From NCBI GenBank assembly GCA_033398695.1, contig CM065814.1, forward strand, positions 79,316,358-79,380,357: 64,000 bases of DNA. Reading direction: 5' to 3'. The number at the start of each line of letters is the position of its first letter. Within the stretch, counting starts at the first letter, position 1. Shown here piece by piece: positions 33,026-45,338 of the stretch. This stretch comes from Orobanche coerulescens (taxonomy: Eukaryota > Streptophyta > Magnoliopsida > Lamiales > Orobanchaceae). Below the pieces are notes generated by a model that saw only the letters and a list, made by a program, of their open reading frames with translations, made no database searches and was not told where the DNA came from. Made by a program: the position numbers and the translations under genes.

Positions 33026-33609
33026 CGGTTAATTGTGGTGCATTTTGTAAATGTGTTTTAGGTTATGGCATTTCCAGAAATGTGTGTTTCAAACTGACGT
33101 TTTCTCATTTGCTTGCTTTGATTATATATGTAAGGTGTAAGTTGTTCATTGGTTACTTGTACTAGCGTAATTGCTAACCCCTTTGGGGACCCTTTTTGGG
33201 AAAATTATTATTATGAATTTCAGGTCATGTTCAGCTGGATGATCGTGCATTGGGACAGTACGAGGATGCTGGCTAGGGTTGATGATGTGTGCAACTGAGT
33301 CTCTTTATTTCCATTTTCCTTTTTAATGCGGAGTGGTGTCTTTAGACTTGTGAACTTATAGAAGGTACTCGCGAGTACTTAGGCATTTTTAGTGGGATTA
33401 TGGTTTGTATTATTATATATTGTTTATGATTGTCAGTGATGTCGGTTTTGCCGGTTATACCGTGAGTTTCATTTATTTTCGTTCTGGTGATGTGTGTTTT
33501 CTCGCTAACTAAGATAGTTAGACGAGTGGTATTTTTTAATTAGCCTGGTGGGTCCCATGTAGGGGTCCACGGTGATGTAATATTCCCTGAATACCTTCGG
33601 GGTTTTATA

Positions 33610-33837
33610 GAAAATGGTATCAGAGCACTAGGTTTATGGATACATAGGCTTGTCGGTGATTGGCTCTAGTTGTGTTTTGTTTTGCACATTGTCACCCTGC
33701 TGCCATCATCTCGGTACTTCCAGTGCTCGTAAGTTTTCCTTACTTGATTCCTTGTATCGTACTTTCGATTCTTGAATTTTGACTATTTTTCCTCTCGTAC
33801 TTATCATCGAATTGCAATTGCTACCTCTTATCTTCAG
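33610..33837 (+). promoter_or_regulatory. C primer-binding site and leader
   Basis: TGGTATCAGAGCAC at 33615-33628, five bases after the LTR, then a leader of about 210 bp to the gag start. Confidence 0.8.
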
Positions 33838-35066
33838 TATGTATGCTGGGAGAGACTGAGGTAGGGGTCACGGCCGTGGTCGTGGACGCGGTCGGGGATG
33901 TGGGGCAGCCAGTGAGGCGGCCACGTCACACAATTCTGGGGCTGGTAGTACTGATGGTCATCAGAGCCATAGTGCTACTCAGGAGGGCACAACCGGTGGT
34001 GGCGCCGAGCTTGGTGTTGCAGCTGTGATTCAACAGATGGTTAACCAAATGGATGCGATAGCTTAGGCGGTTCAGAACCTGACTCCGGCCCATGCTACTC
34101 AGGGCGGAGCAGATCGATGGCTTTAGGATGTCATCAAGATGCATCATCCTCAATTTTCGGGGGCTTCAGACCCGATTGGATGGGAGGGGTGGATCAAGGA
34201 GATATCCAAGGTCTTTGTTTCCACCAACTGTCCTGAGGATCGCAAGGTCCCTATTGCCCAGTACTTTCTCACTGAGGACGCTACCGACTGGTGGGAGGCT
34301 GTTGAGCCAAAGGACCATGTTGCTTCGTGGGTCGAGTTCAAGGACCTCATGGAAACCGAGTATTGCCCGTGGCCAGTTAAACAGGCTCGAGTCCATGCTT
34401 TCTATGATGCCCAGCCTCAGGATATTCCTGTTTCCTGGCTATTGCTGACTACAACCGGCAGTTGGGCTTCGTGAAGGCACAAGTTAGAGAGGAGAGCGAC
34501 AAGATTTTCCACTTTTCCAGACGGATGAAACTGAAGATTCGTGACTACATGTTTGGGCTCGCCTGCACCACCTTGAAGGATTATTAGAGTAGAGCTCTTG
34601 CATACGATATGTCTTTGACGACCAGTGAGATGACTCGTGAGAGTAAGAAACAGAAGTCCGTCGGAAATTTTTCGGGCCACAAAGGTGGAGGTCAGCAGAA
34701 ATCTCAGTCTGATAACTTTCCCACTGGTGGTGGTCCAGCTCGTTCTACTGGGGGTTTCTGCGGGACTGCCAGTACTTCTTACCGTGATGTGAAGTGTTTT
34801 AACTATGGCTGGCCGAGCCACATCAGTCGAGCTTGTCCGAGTCCTTTGTTGACGTGCAATCAGTGTGGCCAGCCGGGCCACCAAGCTGCTTTCTGTGCTG
34901 ATAGAGAGAGAATTTTTGGTGCCCTGGCTTCCTTCCCAGCACCTAGGGAACCAAGTGTGAACCAAGGGTCATTTGCTTCTCAGTCTACGCTGAGTGCCAG
35001 TCGAGGAAGAGGTCGGGGTCAGCCCGCTAGAGAGGGAGCTTCCAGTGTCGGCTCCGTTCATTCGTG
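33838..35066 (+). pseudogene. C gag
   Basis: Read across frames: a Gly/Arg-rich start (GRGHGRGRGRG), then a capsid part (34139-34440) with FSGASDPIGWEGWIKEI, EDRKVPIAQYFLTEDATDWW and WVEFKDLMETEY, the canonical gypsy gag motifs. A frameshift near 34440 leads to FHFSRRMKLKIRDY. The tail at 34609-35067 has two zinc knuckles: CFNYGWPSHISRAC (second Cys replaced by Tyr) and CNQCGQPGHQAAFC (intact). At least three stops and one shift. Gag would package element RNA in cytoplasmic particles. B's gag is homologous. Confidence 0.85.
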
Positions 35067-35079
35067 AGTTTACGAGATA

Positions 35080-35690
35080 AGGAGGGTCGATGATCCAGCA
35101 TCCACCGTGGCCAAAGGTACCGTTCATATCCAGTCCCATCCTGTCAGTTTGCTTTTTGATTTGGGTGCTATGCATTCATTCATGTCTATGGAGTGTGTGC
35201 GCCGTTTGAGTCTCGACTGTTTGATGCCTTATGAGCCTTTCATCGTTAAGCTTCCTAGCGGTGATGGGATCGTTGGTGATTAGGAGGTCCAAGACTGTTC
35301 GGTGTTTATTTGTGAGAGGGCTTGGCTCTCTAATCTTATTGTTGTGAGTATTAAGGGTGAGTATTTGATTCTCGGGGATGATTTGATCGAGCGGCATCGT
35401 GCAATCATGAACTACCGTACGAGAATCATCACCATGTTATCCGAGGATGGCACCGAGCACTCTTTCATGGGGTGAAAGAGGGGAAACCAGAAGTTCGCGA
35501 TTAACACCTTGAAGGCGATGAGACTCTTGCAGAAGGGGTGTACTGGTTACTGGTATTACGCCTTAAAGGCGGAGGATGGTGGGGTCGAGTTTTCATCAAT
35601 CCCAGTCGTTAGTGAGTTCCCTGATGTCTTTCCTGATGAGTTACCGGGGTTACCACTGGACCGTAGGTTGAGTTTGCTATTGAGTTAGAG
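35080..35690 (+). pseudogene. C protease and linker
   Basis: FDLGAMHSFMS marks the aspartic protease; the usual Asp-Ser/Thr-Gly-Ala reads Asp-Leu-Gly-Ala. LILGDDLIERHRAIMNY follows, as in gypsy proteases. A TAG near 35281 and a TGA near 35473 interrupt it. FPDVFPDELPGLPLDR at about 35615-35665 starts the RT linker, followed by a frameshift. Confidence 0.8.
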
Positions 35691-36644
35691 CCGGGTGCAG
35701 CTCCAATTTCGAAGGCGCCGTATCGCATGGAACCTTCAGAGATGGCTAATTTGAGGAAGCAGTTGAATGAGCTTCTTGAGTCAGGGTATATTCGGCCGAG
35801 CGCTTCACCTTGAGGCGCACTGGTTCTGTTTGTGCGGAAGAAGGATGGTTCACTGCGTTTATGTATCGACTACCGCGAGCTAGACAAGGTGACCATCAAG
35901 AACAAGTATCCCTTGCCGAGGATTGATGACTTGTTTGATCAGTTGCAGGGAGCTGCGGTATTCTCGAAGATCGACTTGAGATCGAGATACTATCAGCTTC
36001 GGGTGAAGGAGTCTGATATTCTGAAAACAACTTTTCGGACGAGATACGGACATTATGAGTTTATGGTTATGCCCTTTGGGCTAACCAACACACCGGCAGT
36101 GTTCATGCAATTGATGAAAAAAGTTTTCATAGAGTATTTGGATAAGTGTGTCGTCGTCTTTATTGACGATATCCTTATCTATTCGAGGAATGAGAAGGAG
36201 CATGCGCATTATCTGCGTGTGGGGTTAGACATTTTGAGAATCGAGCGACTCTATGCGAAATTCCCGAAATGTGAGTTCTGGCTGAAGGAGGTGATGTTTC
36301 TGGGTCACGTAATTTCAATCGAGGGGGTCCGTGTGGATCCACAGAAGATTGAGGCAGTGTTGGATTGGGCGTTGTCTAAGAATGTGAAGGAGGTTCGTAG
36401 TTTCTTGGGTTTGGCTGGCTACTATCGTAGGTTCATCGAGGGGTTTTCAAAACTGGATTGGCCACTTACACAGTTGCTTCAGAAATCTGAGAAGTTCGTC
36501 TGGAATGACGAAAGACAGTCGAGTTTTGAGGAGCTGAAGAGGCGCTTGACTTTAGCCCCGATTTTAGCATTGTCGTGTGGCAACGAGGGTTTTACTATTT
36601 ATAATGATGCTTCGGGTCAGGGTCTTGGGTGTGTATTGATGTAG
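35690..36644 (+). pseudogene. C reverse transcriptase and start of RNase H
   Basis: From [17 protein letters not shown] a TGA replaces the Trp of the usual SPWGAPV block (about 35811); the frame then stays open from 35832. RT motifs: [31 protein letters not shown] and catalytic FIDDILIYS. RNase H begins with [13 protein letters not shown] and stops at TAG 36642-36644, where about a dozen residues normally following are also missing. Apart from these two lesions the RT is well preserved. Confidence 0.9.
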
Positions 36645-37160
36645 TTGAGGCCATATGAGCTCAACTACCCTACTCATGATTTGGAATTAGCGGCAGTTGT
36701 TTTTGCGCTCAAGATTTGGCGTCACTATCTTTTTGGCTCTGCATGTCAGATTTTTACCGATCATAAAAGTGTGAAGTACATATTCACTCAGCGGGAGTTG
36801 AATATGAGGCAAAGGAGGTGGTTAGAGTTGATTAAGGATTATGACCTCGAGATCCTTTATCATCCGGGCAGGGTGAACGTCGTGGCGGATGCCTTGAGTC
36901 GAAAACCGGTTGCGTTGCGGACGCTTGAGATCCTTACATCTCGGTCTGGGCTTCAGTGGGATTTGATTGAGTTGAGTGTTGAGATTTTGTTGCCAGGAGT
37001 TGTCGGGCAACTTTGTGCTTTGGAGATTTTGTCGTCATTCATCGATGAAATTAAACTGAAGCAGTTGGAAGATCCGATGATTACTCAAATCCGAGAGAAT
37101 GTTCTTAAGGGAAAGTCTCCTGGGTTTTTGATCCACGAGGACGGTGTATTGAGATTCTAG
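36645..37160 (+). pseudogene. C RNase H, remaining part
   Basis: Continues in frame after the [53 protein letters not shown] and [16 protein letters not shown], the end of RNase H in gypsy pol, then the variable linker to integrase. It ends at TAG 37158. Confidence 0.85.
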
Positions 37161-38466
37161 ATTCGTTTTTGTATACCGAATGACATGGCATTGAGGTAGA
37201 GTATTTTGCGTGAGGCCCATGCTACGCCTTACTCAGTTCATCCGAGTTCGAGTAAGATGTACAAGGACCTAAAGAGGAATTTTTTGTGGAACTTCATGAA
37301 GGAGGAGGTCACACAGTTTGTATCGAGATGTTTTACTTGTCAACAGGTCAAAATCGAGCATCAGCGACCGGCCGGGTTATTGCAGTCGCTTCCCGTTCTG
37401 GAATGGAAATGGGAAGATATCTCGATGGACTTCGTCACGAACTTGCCGAGATCAAAGTGTGGTATGAATATGGTTTGGGTGATTGTGGATCGTCTGACCA
37501 AGTCGGCACATTTTATGGGCATCAAGGATACCTGGGGTCCGGAAAGGTTGGCTCGTGTGTTTATTGCGCAGATTATGAGGCTTCACGGTACTCCGAAGTC
37601 TATTATTTCGGATCGTGATGGCTGTTTTGTATCGCATTTTTGGCAGGCGGTACATAAGGCGTTGGCTACTCGGTTGCGTTTGAGTACTTCTTTTCATCCT
37701 CAGTCAGATGGGCAGTCGGAACGCACTATCCAGACATTTGAGGATATGTTGTGTGCTTGTGCTCTCGATTGGAGCTGTAATTGGGAGGAGCATTTTCCGT
37801 TGATCGAATTCACGTATAATAATAGTTGGCATGCCTCGATTCGAATGGCACCATATGAGGTGCTTTATAGGCGGCAATGTCGATCGCCGATTTGCTGGAA
37901 CGAGGCATCCGGTTTGGTTGGGACCGAACTGGATATCGCTATGGAGACGAGGCAGAAGGTGGAATTGATTCGGGAGAGGATGTTGACTGCTCAGAGTCGA
38001 CAGAAGTCATATGCTGATGTCCGTCGTCGACCTTTGGAATTCGAGGTGGGAGACCACATTTTGCTAAAGGTGTCTCCGACGAGGGGAGTTTTCCGCTTTG
38101 GCAAGAAGGGAAAGTTGAGTCCGAGATTTATTGGGCCCTTTGAGATTCTCGAGAGAGTCGGCGAGTTGGCATATCGTTTGGCATTGCCTCCGGCCTTAAG
38201 TCACGTTCATAGCATTTCCCATGTTTCCCAGCTGAAGAAATATGTTACAGATCCTAGTCACGTCATCGACTATGGTGAGATTGATGTCGTCGAGGATATT
38301 ACCTTCGAAGAGCACCCCTTGAAGATTTTGGAGCACCATGAGAAGCGACTAAGGCAGAAGACCATTCCTGGTCAAGATGCAGTGGTCGAGGCATGATGTT
38401 GAGGAGGCAACTTGGGAAATCGAGGATAGCATGCGTGCTAGGTACCCCGAGTTGTTTGTTTCTTAA
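37161..38466 (+). pseudogene. C integrase
   Basis: The long frame 37206-38396 holds the HHCC domain (AHATPYSVHPSSSKMYKDL ... CFTC), the DDE core (MDFVTNLP; SDRDGCF; GQSERTIQ) and a C-terminal domain (FEVGDHILLKVSPTRGVFRF, GPFEILERVGELAYRLALPP, HVSQLKKYVTDPSHVI). The DDE triad is intact. A TAG upstream (37198) cuts it from RNase H, and a shift near 38385 puts the last block (HDVEEATWEIEDSMRARYPE) in another frame. This is the best-preserved domain in the window: 396 codons without a stop. Confidence 0.92.
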
Positions 38467-38501
38467 GTTTCGGGACGAAACTTATTTTTAGAGGGGTAGA
38501 A
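38467..38501 (+). promoter_or_regulatory. C polypurine tract
   Basis: GGGACGAAACTT followed by AGAGGGGTAGAA immediately before the 3' LTR at 38502. Confidence 0.8.
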
Positions 38502-38867
38502 TGTAATACCCGCATGTTTCTTTTCCCGATATTTTCATTTTTGGTGTATTTTCGTTTTTTTAGCGACTCACTTGTAACCATATTGATATTTCGAGAATAT
38601 TTAATACTGGACTTTTTGTCATCCGAGCTTGTTTCAGACTTGTTTTACTCAATTACGTGTTTAATGTCAATTCCGTCGCTATTTCGTTCAATTCTCGTAA
38701 CCGTTGTTCGGAACCGCCATTTCGGGGTTGCCGCAGGTCCATCTCATGTTGTTATGCATGTTGTGAGCTTTCGTTTGTTATTTCGATCATGTATCGTGTA
38801 TTTCGGATGTTTTGGGTCGTTTTGTAATTTCTCAAAGTTTTGGGGTGATTACTAACGTTGTAGTTTT

Positions 38868-40838
38868 TGTTGGGATTCGGCGCCTAAAACGAAGGCCCAA
38901 CGAAAGCGGTAAAACAAAAATTAATTCGATCCGAATCCCTATGAGGATCGATCGAGCTACGTATATACGAATATTAAACGAAACACAAACATACCCTTGT
39001 AGTCCGTTGATTTAAATGGTGTCATTCTCTTGAGCTATTCCCCAAGCTTTAGTTGATTTCCCTACGATCCAATCTTTTCCAAGCTCTTGGATGATCCAAT
39101 TCCGAAAGCACCGCGTCTCTACTTGCCACGCGCCGGAGAAACGAATGGAACGACGATCACCTTGCTATCCTTCAAGGATACGGCTAGAGCTAGGATGATG
39201 AAGCTTTCGATTGTGATTATAACACTCTAAGTTTGTAACTCACTATCTCTCTTTGATTTTTTGATTTTTCTCCAAGAACAACTAAGAAGAAATGAAGAAG
39301 AAGATGAAGACTATTGAAATGAACTCTAAGTTCTTTATCTCTTTCTCACCAACCGTATGAAACAATGGGGTGGAAGAATAATGGAAGACTTCACTTCTCA
39401 TTCTAATTCAACCCACATGAAATCAATTCATTTCACATGATTGATAACCCTACAAGTCATTTTCTTCCATTTAAAATGGGAACAAAAGACAAGAGGAAAC
39501 TGGGTGGAAATGGGGGGGGGGCATCATGAATAAATCGGACGAGTTCGGTTCGTTCCGGACTCCCGTGAGTCCAAATAGATAAACTCCGATTCCGTTATGA
39601 TGTATTCATATTAATTAATTAATTCAATTATTTAATCATATCAAATACACAATAACATAATTAATTTCTCCAAGAAATAATTATATTTACGAATTAAATT
39701 AATCACCCAACAATTTATTTAATTCATTAGGCCATAAATCAACTCATCCAATAAATCGATTTAGACATCCAATGTTCCAAATTAGATATCCAATATCTAA
39801 TATTCATAATGAGAGAATAAGCTTGATTCATTCTGTTGTCAATCCTATTGCGCGACTCGATAGGTCCGTCTCAGTCAGCAATGGGAGGAACCAAAGAGTA
39901 GTAGCAGCACGTAGCCAGCCTGGCGGCCTACACTGTACCCCAGCTGAGAACGAATGATTGGGATCATTCAAGAACCATTCTGTCGTGAATACCAGTATAC
40001 GTATAAACCCTTCTTTCAAATGTCCCGATCAAGTTATAGTGTCACGGTCAGTCAATCTCTATCTGTACTTGATGCTATGCATGAGTTAATACAAATCAAG
40101 ATCATCGAGCATTCGTGTATCCAATACAACTAGCTCAAATGCTTTGGCCAAAGACTTATGATCTCATCTGCCAATAACCGGATAGGACATAAAACCCGTT
40201 CACCAACAGGAGAAAGAATTCTATCTTGGTATTCAGTAGGACCTGCTACTTGCCCATCAAGACGTACGTCGAGGTTGACCCCCGCCTTCCGGTTTACAGG
40301 ATCGAACTACTCTAATGAAAATCTTGACGTCACAAGCACATCCCTACTAAATCCTCAAGTCGAAGGTTCATGAATACCTATCACAACCTTTTGATTCCGT
40401 CATCGACTGTCATGGAGTGAAATCCATGTGACGAATCGAGGGTGAGTCGGTTCGAGTATACTAATCCAATTAGCATAACTACAACGTGTACTCCCACTAA
40501 CCATTAGTGTTCGACAGGCACTCTCCATGTCAAAGAACACTTCATACAAGTCTTCACATAAACTTAACGCCCAGCCAAGTTTCATCGACTTGCGAATGAT
40601 TAAGTATTTGAGCTATAAACCTTTCCAGTGCCGACCCCCTTATCCAATAAGGAGTGGAATGTTTTGCCCTCAAATACACGGACTAGTTTCTATATGTATA
40701 TTTACGAGTTAGGAATGCCAGTAACTTCCAGTAAATAAAGAAACATTCATTTGCCTTATGATAAAGAATTACATAATAACAAGTACAATGCCCTCACTCA
40801 ACATCCTCTGAGTGGCATTCGAGGGCATACTCCTAACA
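38868..40838 (-). mobile_element. Element J: solo copia LTR (H family), minus strand
   Basis: TGTTGGGATTCGG...CTCCTAACA, 1,971 bp, aligned end to end with H's LTRs. Exact GTTTT duplications at 38863-38867 and 40839-40843. There is no internal region. Its TATA region (near 39601) is altered relative to H. Internal ORFs mirror those of H's LTRs and are not genes. Confidence 0.9.
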
Positions 40839-41020
40839 GTTTTCCATATCCTCGGGTAGTGGGAATTGTGTTTTCTTTTAGCGCTTTGGTTGACTCAATC
40901 TTGTTGTTCGTGTGTCTCCTTCGGTTCGTTGTTTGGTGTCGGATGCGCGTTTTTTTCATCCGAGATGCAATTCACTGTTTTCCATACCTGAGTACTGTCT
41001 GTGCTGTTGTCTGCACTCAA

Positions 41021-41243
41021 TAGCGCACGCTACTATTGTTGTGTAGTGCACGCTATCGTTGCTTTGTAGCACATGCTACTACTGTTTAGTAGCGCGCACT
41101 AACAGCTCGAACCCAGCAGTGACAGTGGGTTGTTTCTGCTTTCTGCTCTCTGGATGAGCAGCTTAGCGCACGCTACATTTATATATTAGCGCACGCTACG
41201 ATTTGGATTTAGCGCACGCTGGGGTGACCAGTAGCGCGAGCTA
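41021..41243 (+). promoter_or_regulatory. Motif array, C 3' LTR, first segment
   Basis: Eight sites in two runs of four. The first run steps by exactly 23 bp three times; the second by 23, 23 and 22. The 5' LTR has only three units in the first run. Confidence 0.8.
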
Positions 41244-41302
41244 ACTCGGTAGTCCAGACTGGGCAGACTGTTTCTGGACTCAGTCTGGTGCCCAGGTAGC
41301 AT

Positions 41303-43496
41303 TGTAACGCCCCCAAAATGAACCGGGACGCCACAGTGCCGTAGATCCCATGAGGGACCCACAAGGCAAGTTTCTAAAATATTTTATTTAAAAGTGGTAA
41401 TATACGGAAGTAATTAAGAAAGTATTCGTGCATCCCAAGTGTACAAATGCAAATAGTGTCCGTACATACGGTTATTACACAACGTGGAATGTTCAAATTT
41501 ATTTAAGAAATTAACAGGCCTTCTTTCAACACAGCTCACGCCTGGCCGTAACCTTCGGGGGTGTCCTGCACAAATTCAACAAATTTACAGCACGACATGT
41601 CGTGCCAGAACCTAGGTCGAAACAATCCCAACCTATCTCAAAAGTAAAATCTAATAATTTCCAGAATAAAGTTATCACCGAATGTTCCATGTTATTCCTT
41701 TTATCAGACATAAACTCCCAAGGTCGCAACCAAGGGTCACGGAAGTATCTACAGAATACTCCTGACGTGGGTACCATTCAGTTTTATCCGCAACACGGTC
41801 CAACAAGAAAACTCCCAAGGCGGCCAAGGGTCACGGTAGTATCTACTCGGGAATACTCCGGACAAAATAACCGTAATAGCACCATTCCACAATAGTAACA
41901 TTTACTATGTCTAAAATTATAGGACGTAAAGTCTGAGCAAGATTCACTTGCCTCAAATCCGACGCGAGTTATCTCCGGACAAGGCAACGGCTTGAACGAT
42001 CGCACTTGGAAATCCGACCTATTATATGTTTGTCGATTAACATCTCGTGATATTAATAATGATCACGACGTTCCTCCCCCTCCCGTATGTTAAAACCCTA
42101 TCCTAGTTGTTTATGATGTCGGAATCGAATTTCTCTATTTTTTTCCATAATGCGTGCCATTAAGTTCTTAGGTTCGGCAACATTCTCTATAAGTTATCCG
42201 TCCGCTAAACAATAGTGTTTTAACACAACATTCCTAGTTAATTATAACCGACAATCACCAATATTTCATCGTTGTCTTAATATGCAAGTCTAGAACGATT
42301 AATCCATCATTTTAACATGTTTCGGTATCTATTTAGCTAGAAATTGTTGGTAACTTCATCAAGGATTCATTGACGGTTTTGTTCAACATGATAGTATGGT
42401 TATATATGAAATCCTTCAAGATGATTCCGAGAAGTTTGTGATTAGCAATATGATTATGAGTTCTACCATTATTCATTCCAATTTCAAGCTTTGATGGATA
42501 TCGATTAACAATTGCGATAGCTATATACCGGTTCGATTATTACGGAGGGTTCTAAGCTACCCAAGGCATCCGAGGTTTACTAAAACTTACTAAACAATAC
42601 TGAAATGAGTTCAAGATTGAATAAACTTACCTTAATTGACAAAAGATGATGAATAACGACGGTGGACGAAGGAGAACGAGAAGATAACACCTTCAAGACC
42701 TTCCCCGAAGCTTGATTAACGCACTCTAATAGGATAACACTTGAATTGGGAGGCTAGAATTGGTTCAATGATGGTGGAGAGTAGTGTACAAGGAAGAGGG
42801 ATGATGTTTGGGACGGGAGAAATGAAAGGCAAGGTGTTCTTTTATAAACTTAAGTTGCCCTTACGTACGTTATGCCTCACGACACGCACGTAAGAGGCTT
42901 TACGTACGTTATGGCAAAATACTTAACGTACGTAAGGAACTCACTGGAACGATTCACCCACATCGTTACGTACGTAACGAAAACGGGTTTACGTACGTAA
43001 CACCTCGTTGACTTGCCTGTCGCAATCACGCCGAAAGTTGGTCGGCACGCGTACTACCGGACGAAGATTCCTATCCGAAGACCGAAGACCGTTGTTACGT
43101 ACGTAAGGGCCAACATATAACGTACGTAATGGCTCAGACATAGCGTACGTAACGGGTCGGAGTATAACGTACGTAAAGGATAGTTTTGTTTGTCAAATTA
43201 TCATCTCATTAAATTATTATGACACGACTCCCTCTCCATGTTGTCCGGAAATCTCTCGGGGAACAAGACGTTGGCCACCGTCATATTCGCACCGATAATT
43301 ACCTAACGACATCGAGGTATGTCACTGAAAGTGCGTCAATCATCATGCCATCACAATACACGAATAATAGATACGATGCCGTACAACCATATTATACAGA
43401 ATATGTTCTATTGCAATGGAGTACATTTATTTATCAAACAGGAAAAATAGACGTGAGCGCCCAAAGTAAAAAGCATGTAATACTGGTGGTATTACA
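41303..43496 (-). mobile_element. Element K: solo gypsy-type LTR, minus strand
   Basis: TGTAACGCCCCC...GTATTACA, 2,194 bp, with exact AGCAT duplications at 41298-41302 and 43497-43501. Read on the minus strand it ends with a GTGGGTCCCTCATGGGATCTACG block like the U5 end of C, which sets the orientation. A minus-strand TATA box lies at 42841-42846, with a TTACGTACGTAA array upstream. The small ORFs inside have no family signature. Confidence 0.85.
42841..43176 (-). promoter_or_regulatory. TTACGTACGTAA array and TATA box of K
   Basis: Sites start (+ strand) at 42861, 42882, 42900, 42924; 42966, 42989; 43095, 43118, 43141, 43165. Steps of exactly 23 bp occur at 42966-42989, 43095-43118 and 43118-43141. 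The motif is a perfect palindrome in most copies. The TATA box (TTTATA on +) is at 42841-42846, downstream of the array on the minus strand. Confidence 0.75.
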
Positions 43497-45078
43497 AGCA
43501 TGCTATGGACCGATAGCGCGCGATATCGAGAGGTTATTAGCACACGCTATTCTCTAGTACAGCACGCTAACGGGCCAAAACCGTAGGTTTTGGATGGGTT
43601 TTTGGCTGGGTAGTGCACGCTAACTCTTATCGTTAGCGCACGCTACGTCTCTCGGGTTACAAAAACCAGAGAGTTGACCAGATTCATCATTTTTTTCTCA
43701 TCTCCTTTCCCCTCCGCGGTCGAGCGACTCCAAGGAGATTTGGGGCGATTTCTTCTTCCAATCACTTCAGAGATCATTTTTCCTTGAGTTCTTGGTGTGG
43801 ATTAACAACACCAACACTTGTTCTTCATCCTTAATCCAAGGTATTCTCCTAGAACCCTATTTTTGGAAAATTTGGGGGTTTTTGAGTTTCGTCCTATTCG
43901 TTCCGTATTGTTGATTAATCCATGATGTATATGATTAATCTTAGTGGTATTCTTGTTTTTCCTACGTTTCATGGTAAGTTTCGTGGTATTTGTGAAATCG
44001 AGAGGGTTTAGTTGCGCTCTGTCCTCGTCATTGTTTTGTACGAACTTAAATGAATCATAGGTGGGGTTTCGGGTGTCTTCCGTTATTGTTATTCTTGTCG
44101 AATTGGTTGTGATGGTGTTTAACGAATCATCTAGGTTCGGTGTGTCCAATTTCTCGCAACCACGATTGTAACATTTCGTCCTTTCGTTCTGATAATCGAG
44201 GCAAGTACCCTTAATGAACTTACATGCTTAACATGGTTGTATTGCATTAGTAACATGTGTGTGTATGCTCACTACGGGTTTGCTCCGACGGGGTCTTGGT
44301 AGGGGTCCACAAAGGTGTGGATCCACGAGCTTGCTTTTAACCACTACGGGTTAGATCCAACGGGGTCTCGGTAGGGGTCCACAGAGGCGTGGGTCCGTGA
44401 TTAATTGTGGTGCATTTTGTAAATTCGTTTTGGGTTATGGCGTTTCCGGAAAAGTGTGTTTCAAACTGATGCTTTCTCATTTGCATTCTTTGACTATATG
44501 TGTAAGGTGTAAGTTGTTCATTGGTTACTTCTACTAGCATAATTGCTAACCCTTTGGGGACCCGTTTTGGGGAAATTCTTGTTATGAATTCCAGGTCATG
44601 TTCAGCTGGATGATCGGGCACTGGGACAGTACGAGGATGCTGGCCAGGGTTGATGACGTGTGCAACTGAGTCTCTTTAGTTCCGTTGTCCTTTTTAATGT
44701 GGATTATTTTCTTTAGACTTGTGAACTTATAGAAGGTACTCGCGAGTACTTAGACATTTCTACTGGGATTATGGTTTGTATTATTATATATTGTTTATGA
44801 TTGTCAATGATGTTGGTTTTGCCGGTTATACCGGGAGTTCCATTTATTTTTGTTCTGGTGATGCGTGTTTCCTCGCTAACTAAGATAGTTAGACGAGTGG
44901 TATTTTTTAATTAGCATGGTGGGTCCCATATAGGGGTACACGGTGCTGTAATATTCCCTGAATATCTTGGGGGTGTTACAGTGAGCTTCGGTTTGGTAAT
45001 TTGTTGTCGTATCGTGATATTTCGATCGTTCGGAACATAAACAGTCCAGAGGCTACTGGACTGGGTTGGAACGTTGAT

Positions 45079-45338
45079 TGGCGCACTCTATGTAGTGGTA
45101 TAGTGCACACTAGGGTGCAGTTGTAGCGCACGCTATGGTGAGGATAGCGCACGCTAACTGGGAGTTCGGGGCAGTCCAGGAGCTACTGAACTCGATCTGG
45201 AGGTCTCGTTAGCGCACGCCAACACTTGTGGTTAGCGCATTCTAACAATGTGTTTTCGACATGAAGTTTTGTTTCGGTGCCTCGACAACGCACGATAATC
45301 ATAATGATTAGCGCACGCTAAGCTGTCCAGTATATAAA
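45079..45338 (+). promoter_or_regulatory. Motif array and TATA box, B 5' LTR
   Basis: Sites start at 45079, 45101, 45124, 45145, 45210, 45233, 45286 and 45309; three steps are exactly 23 bp. TATATAAA starts at 45331, 22 bp after the last site. Confidence 0.78.

Larger units (their letters stand above)
31325..33609 (+). repeat. C 5' LTR
   Basis: 2,285 bp. It carries a 23-bp-phased motif array (31863-32267), a TATA box (TATAAAAA, 32280) and a U5-side tandem block (32897-33025). Confidence 0.9.
31325..44980 (+). mobile_element. Element C: Ty3/gypsy element with gag and pol
   Basis: Bracketed by exact GTGAG duplications (31320-31324, 44981-44985). 5' LTR 31325-33609; internal 33610-38501; 3' LTR 38502-44980 interrupted by J and K (net about 2,304 bp). 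Gene order gag, protease, RT, RNase H, integrase. Two CCHC knuckles, a tRNA-iMet primer site and a GGGACGAAACTT signature before the 3' LTR suggest a Tekay/Del-like chromovirus; the clade is tentative. Confidence 0.92.
38502..44980 (+). repeat. C 3' LTR, interrupted by J and K
   Basis: C sequence is 38502-38867, 40844-41302 and 43502-44980. The motif array is split: starts at 41021, 41044, 41067, 41090; 41164, 41187, 41210, 41232; and after K the sites up to 43634. The TATA box is mutated to TACAAAAA (43658). Confidence 0.9.

Noticed and set aside
33615..33628. Possible tRNA gene fragments at TGGTATCAGAGC sites
   Set aside because: Only 12-17 bases match; these are primer-binding sites directly behind LTRs, without cloverleaf sequence.
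41303..43496. K as a DNA transposon because of its palindromes
   Set aside because: The ends are TG...CA with a 5-bp duplication and a U5-like end, typical of an LTR; there are no terminal inverted repeats beyond TGTAA/TTACA.
43219..43557. 112-codon ORF at the K edge
   Set aside because: It crosses the K/C junction (43496), so it cannot be an old gene; no family signature.
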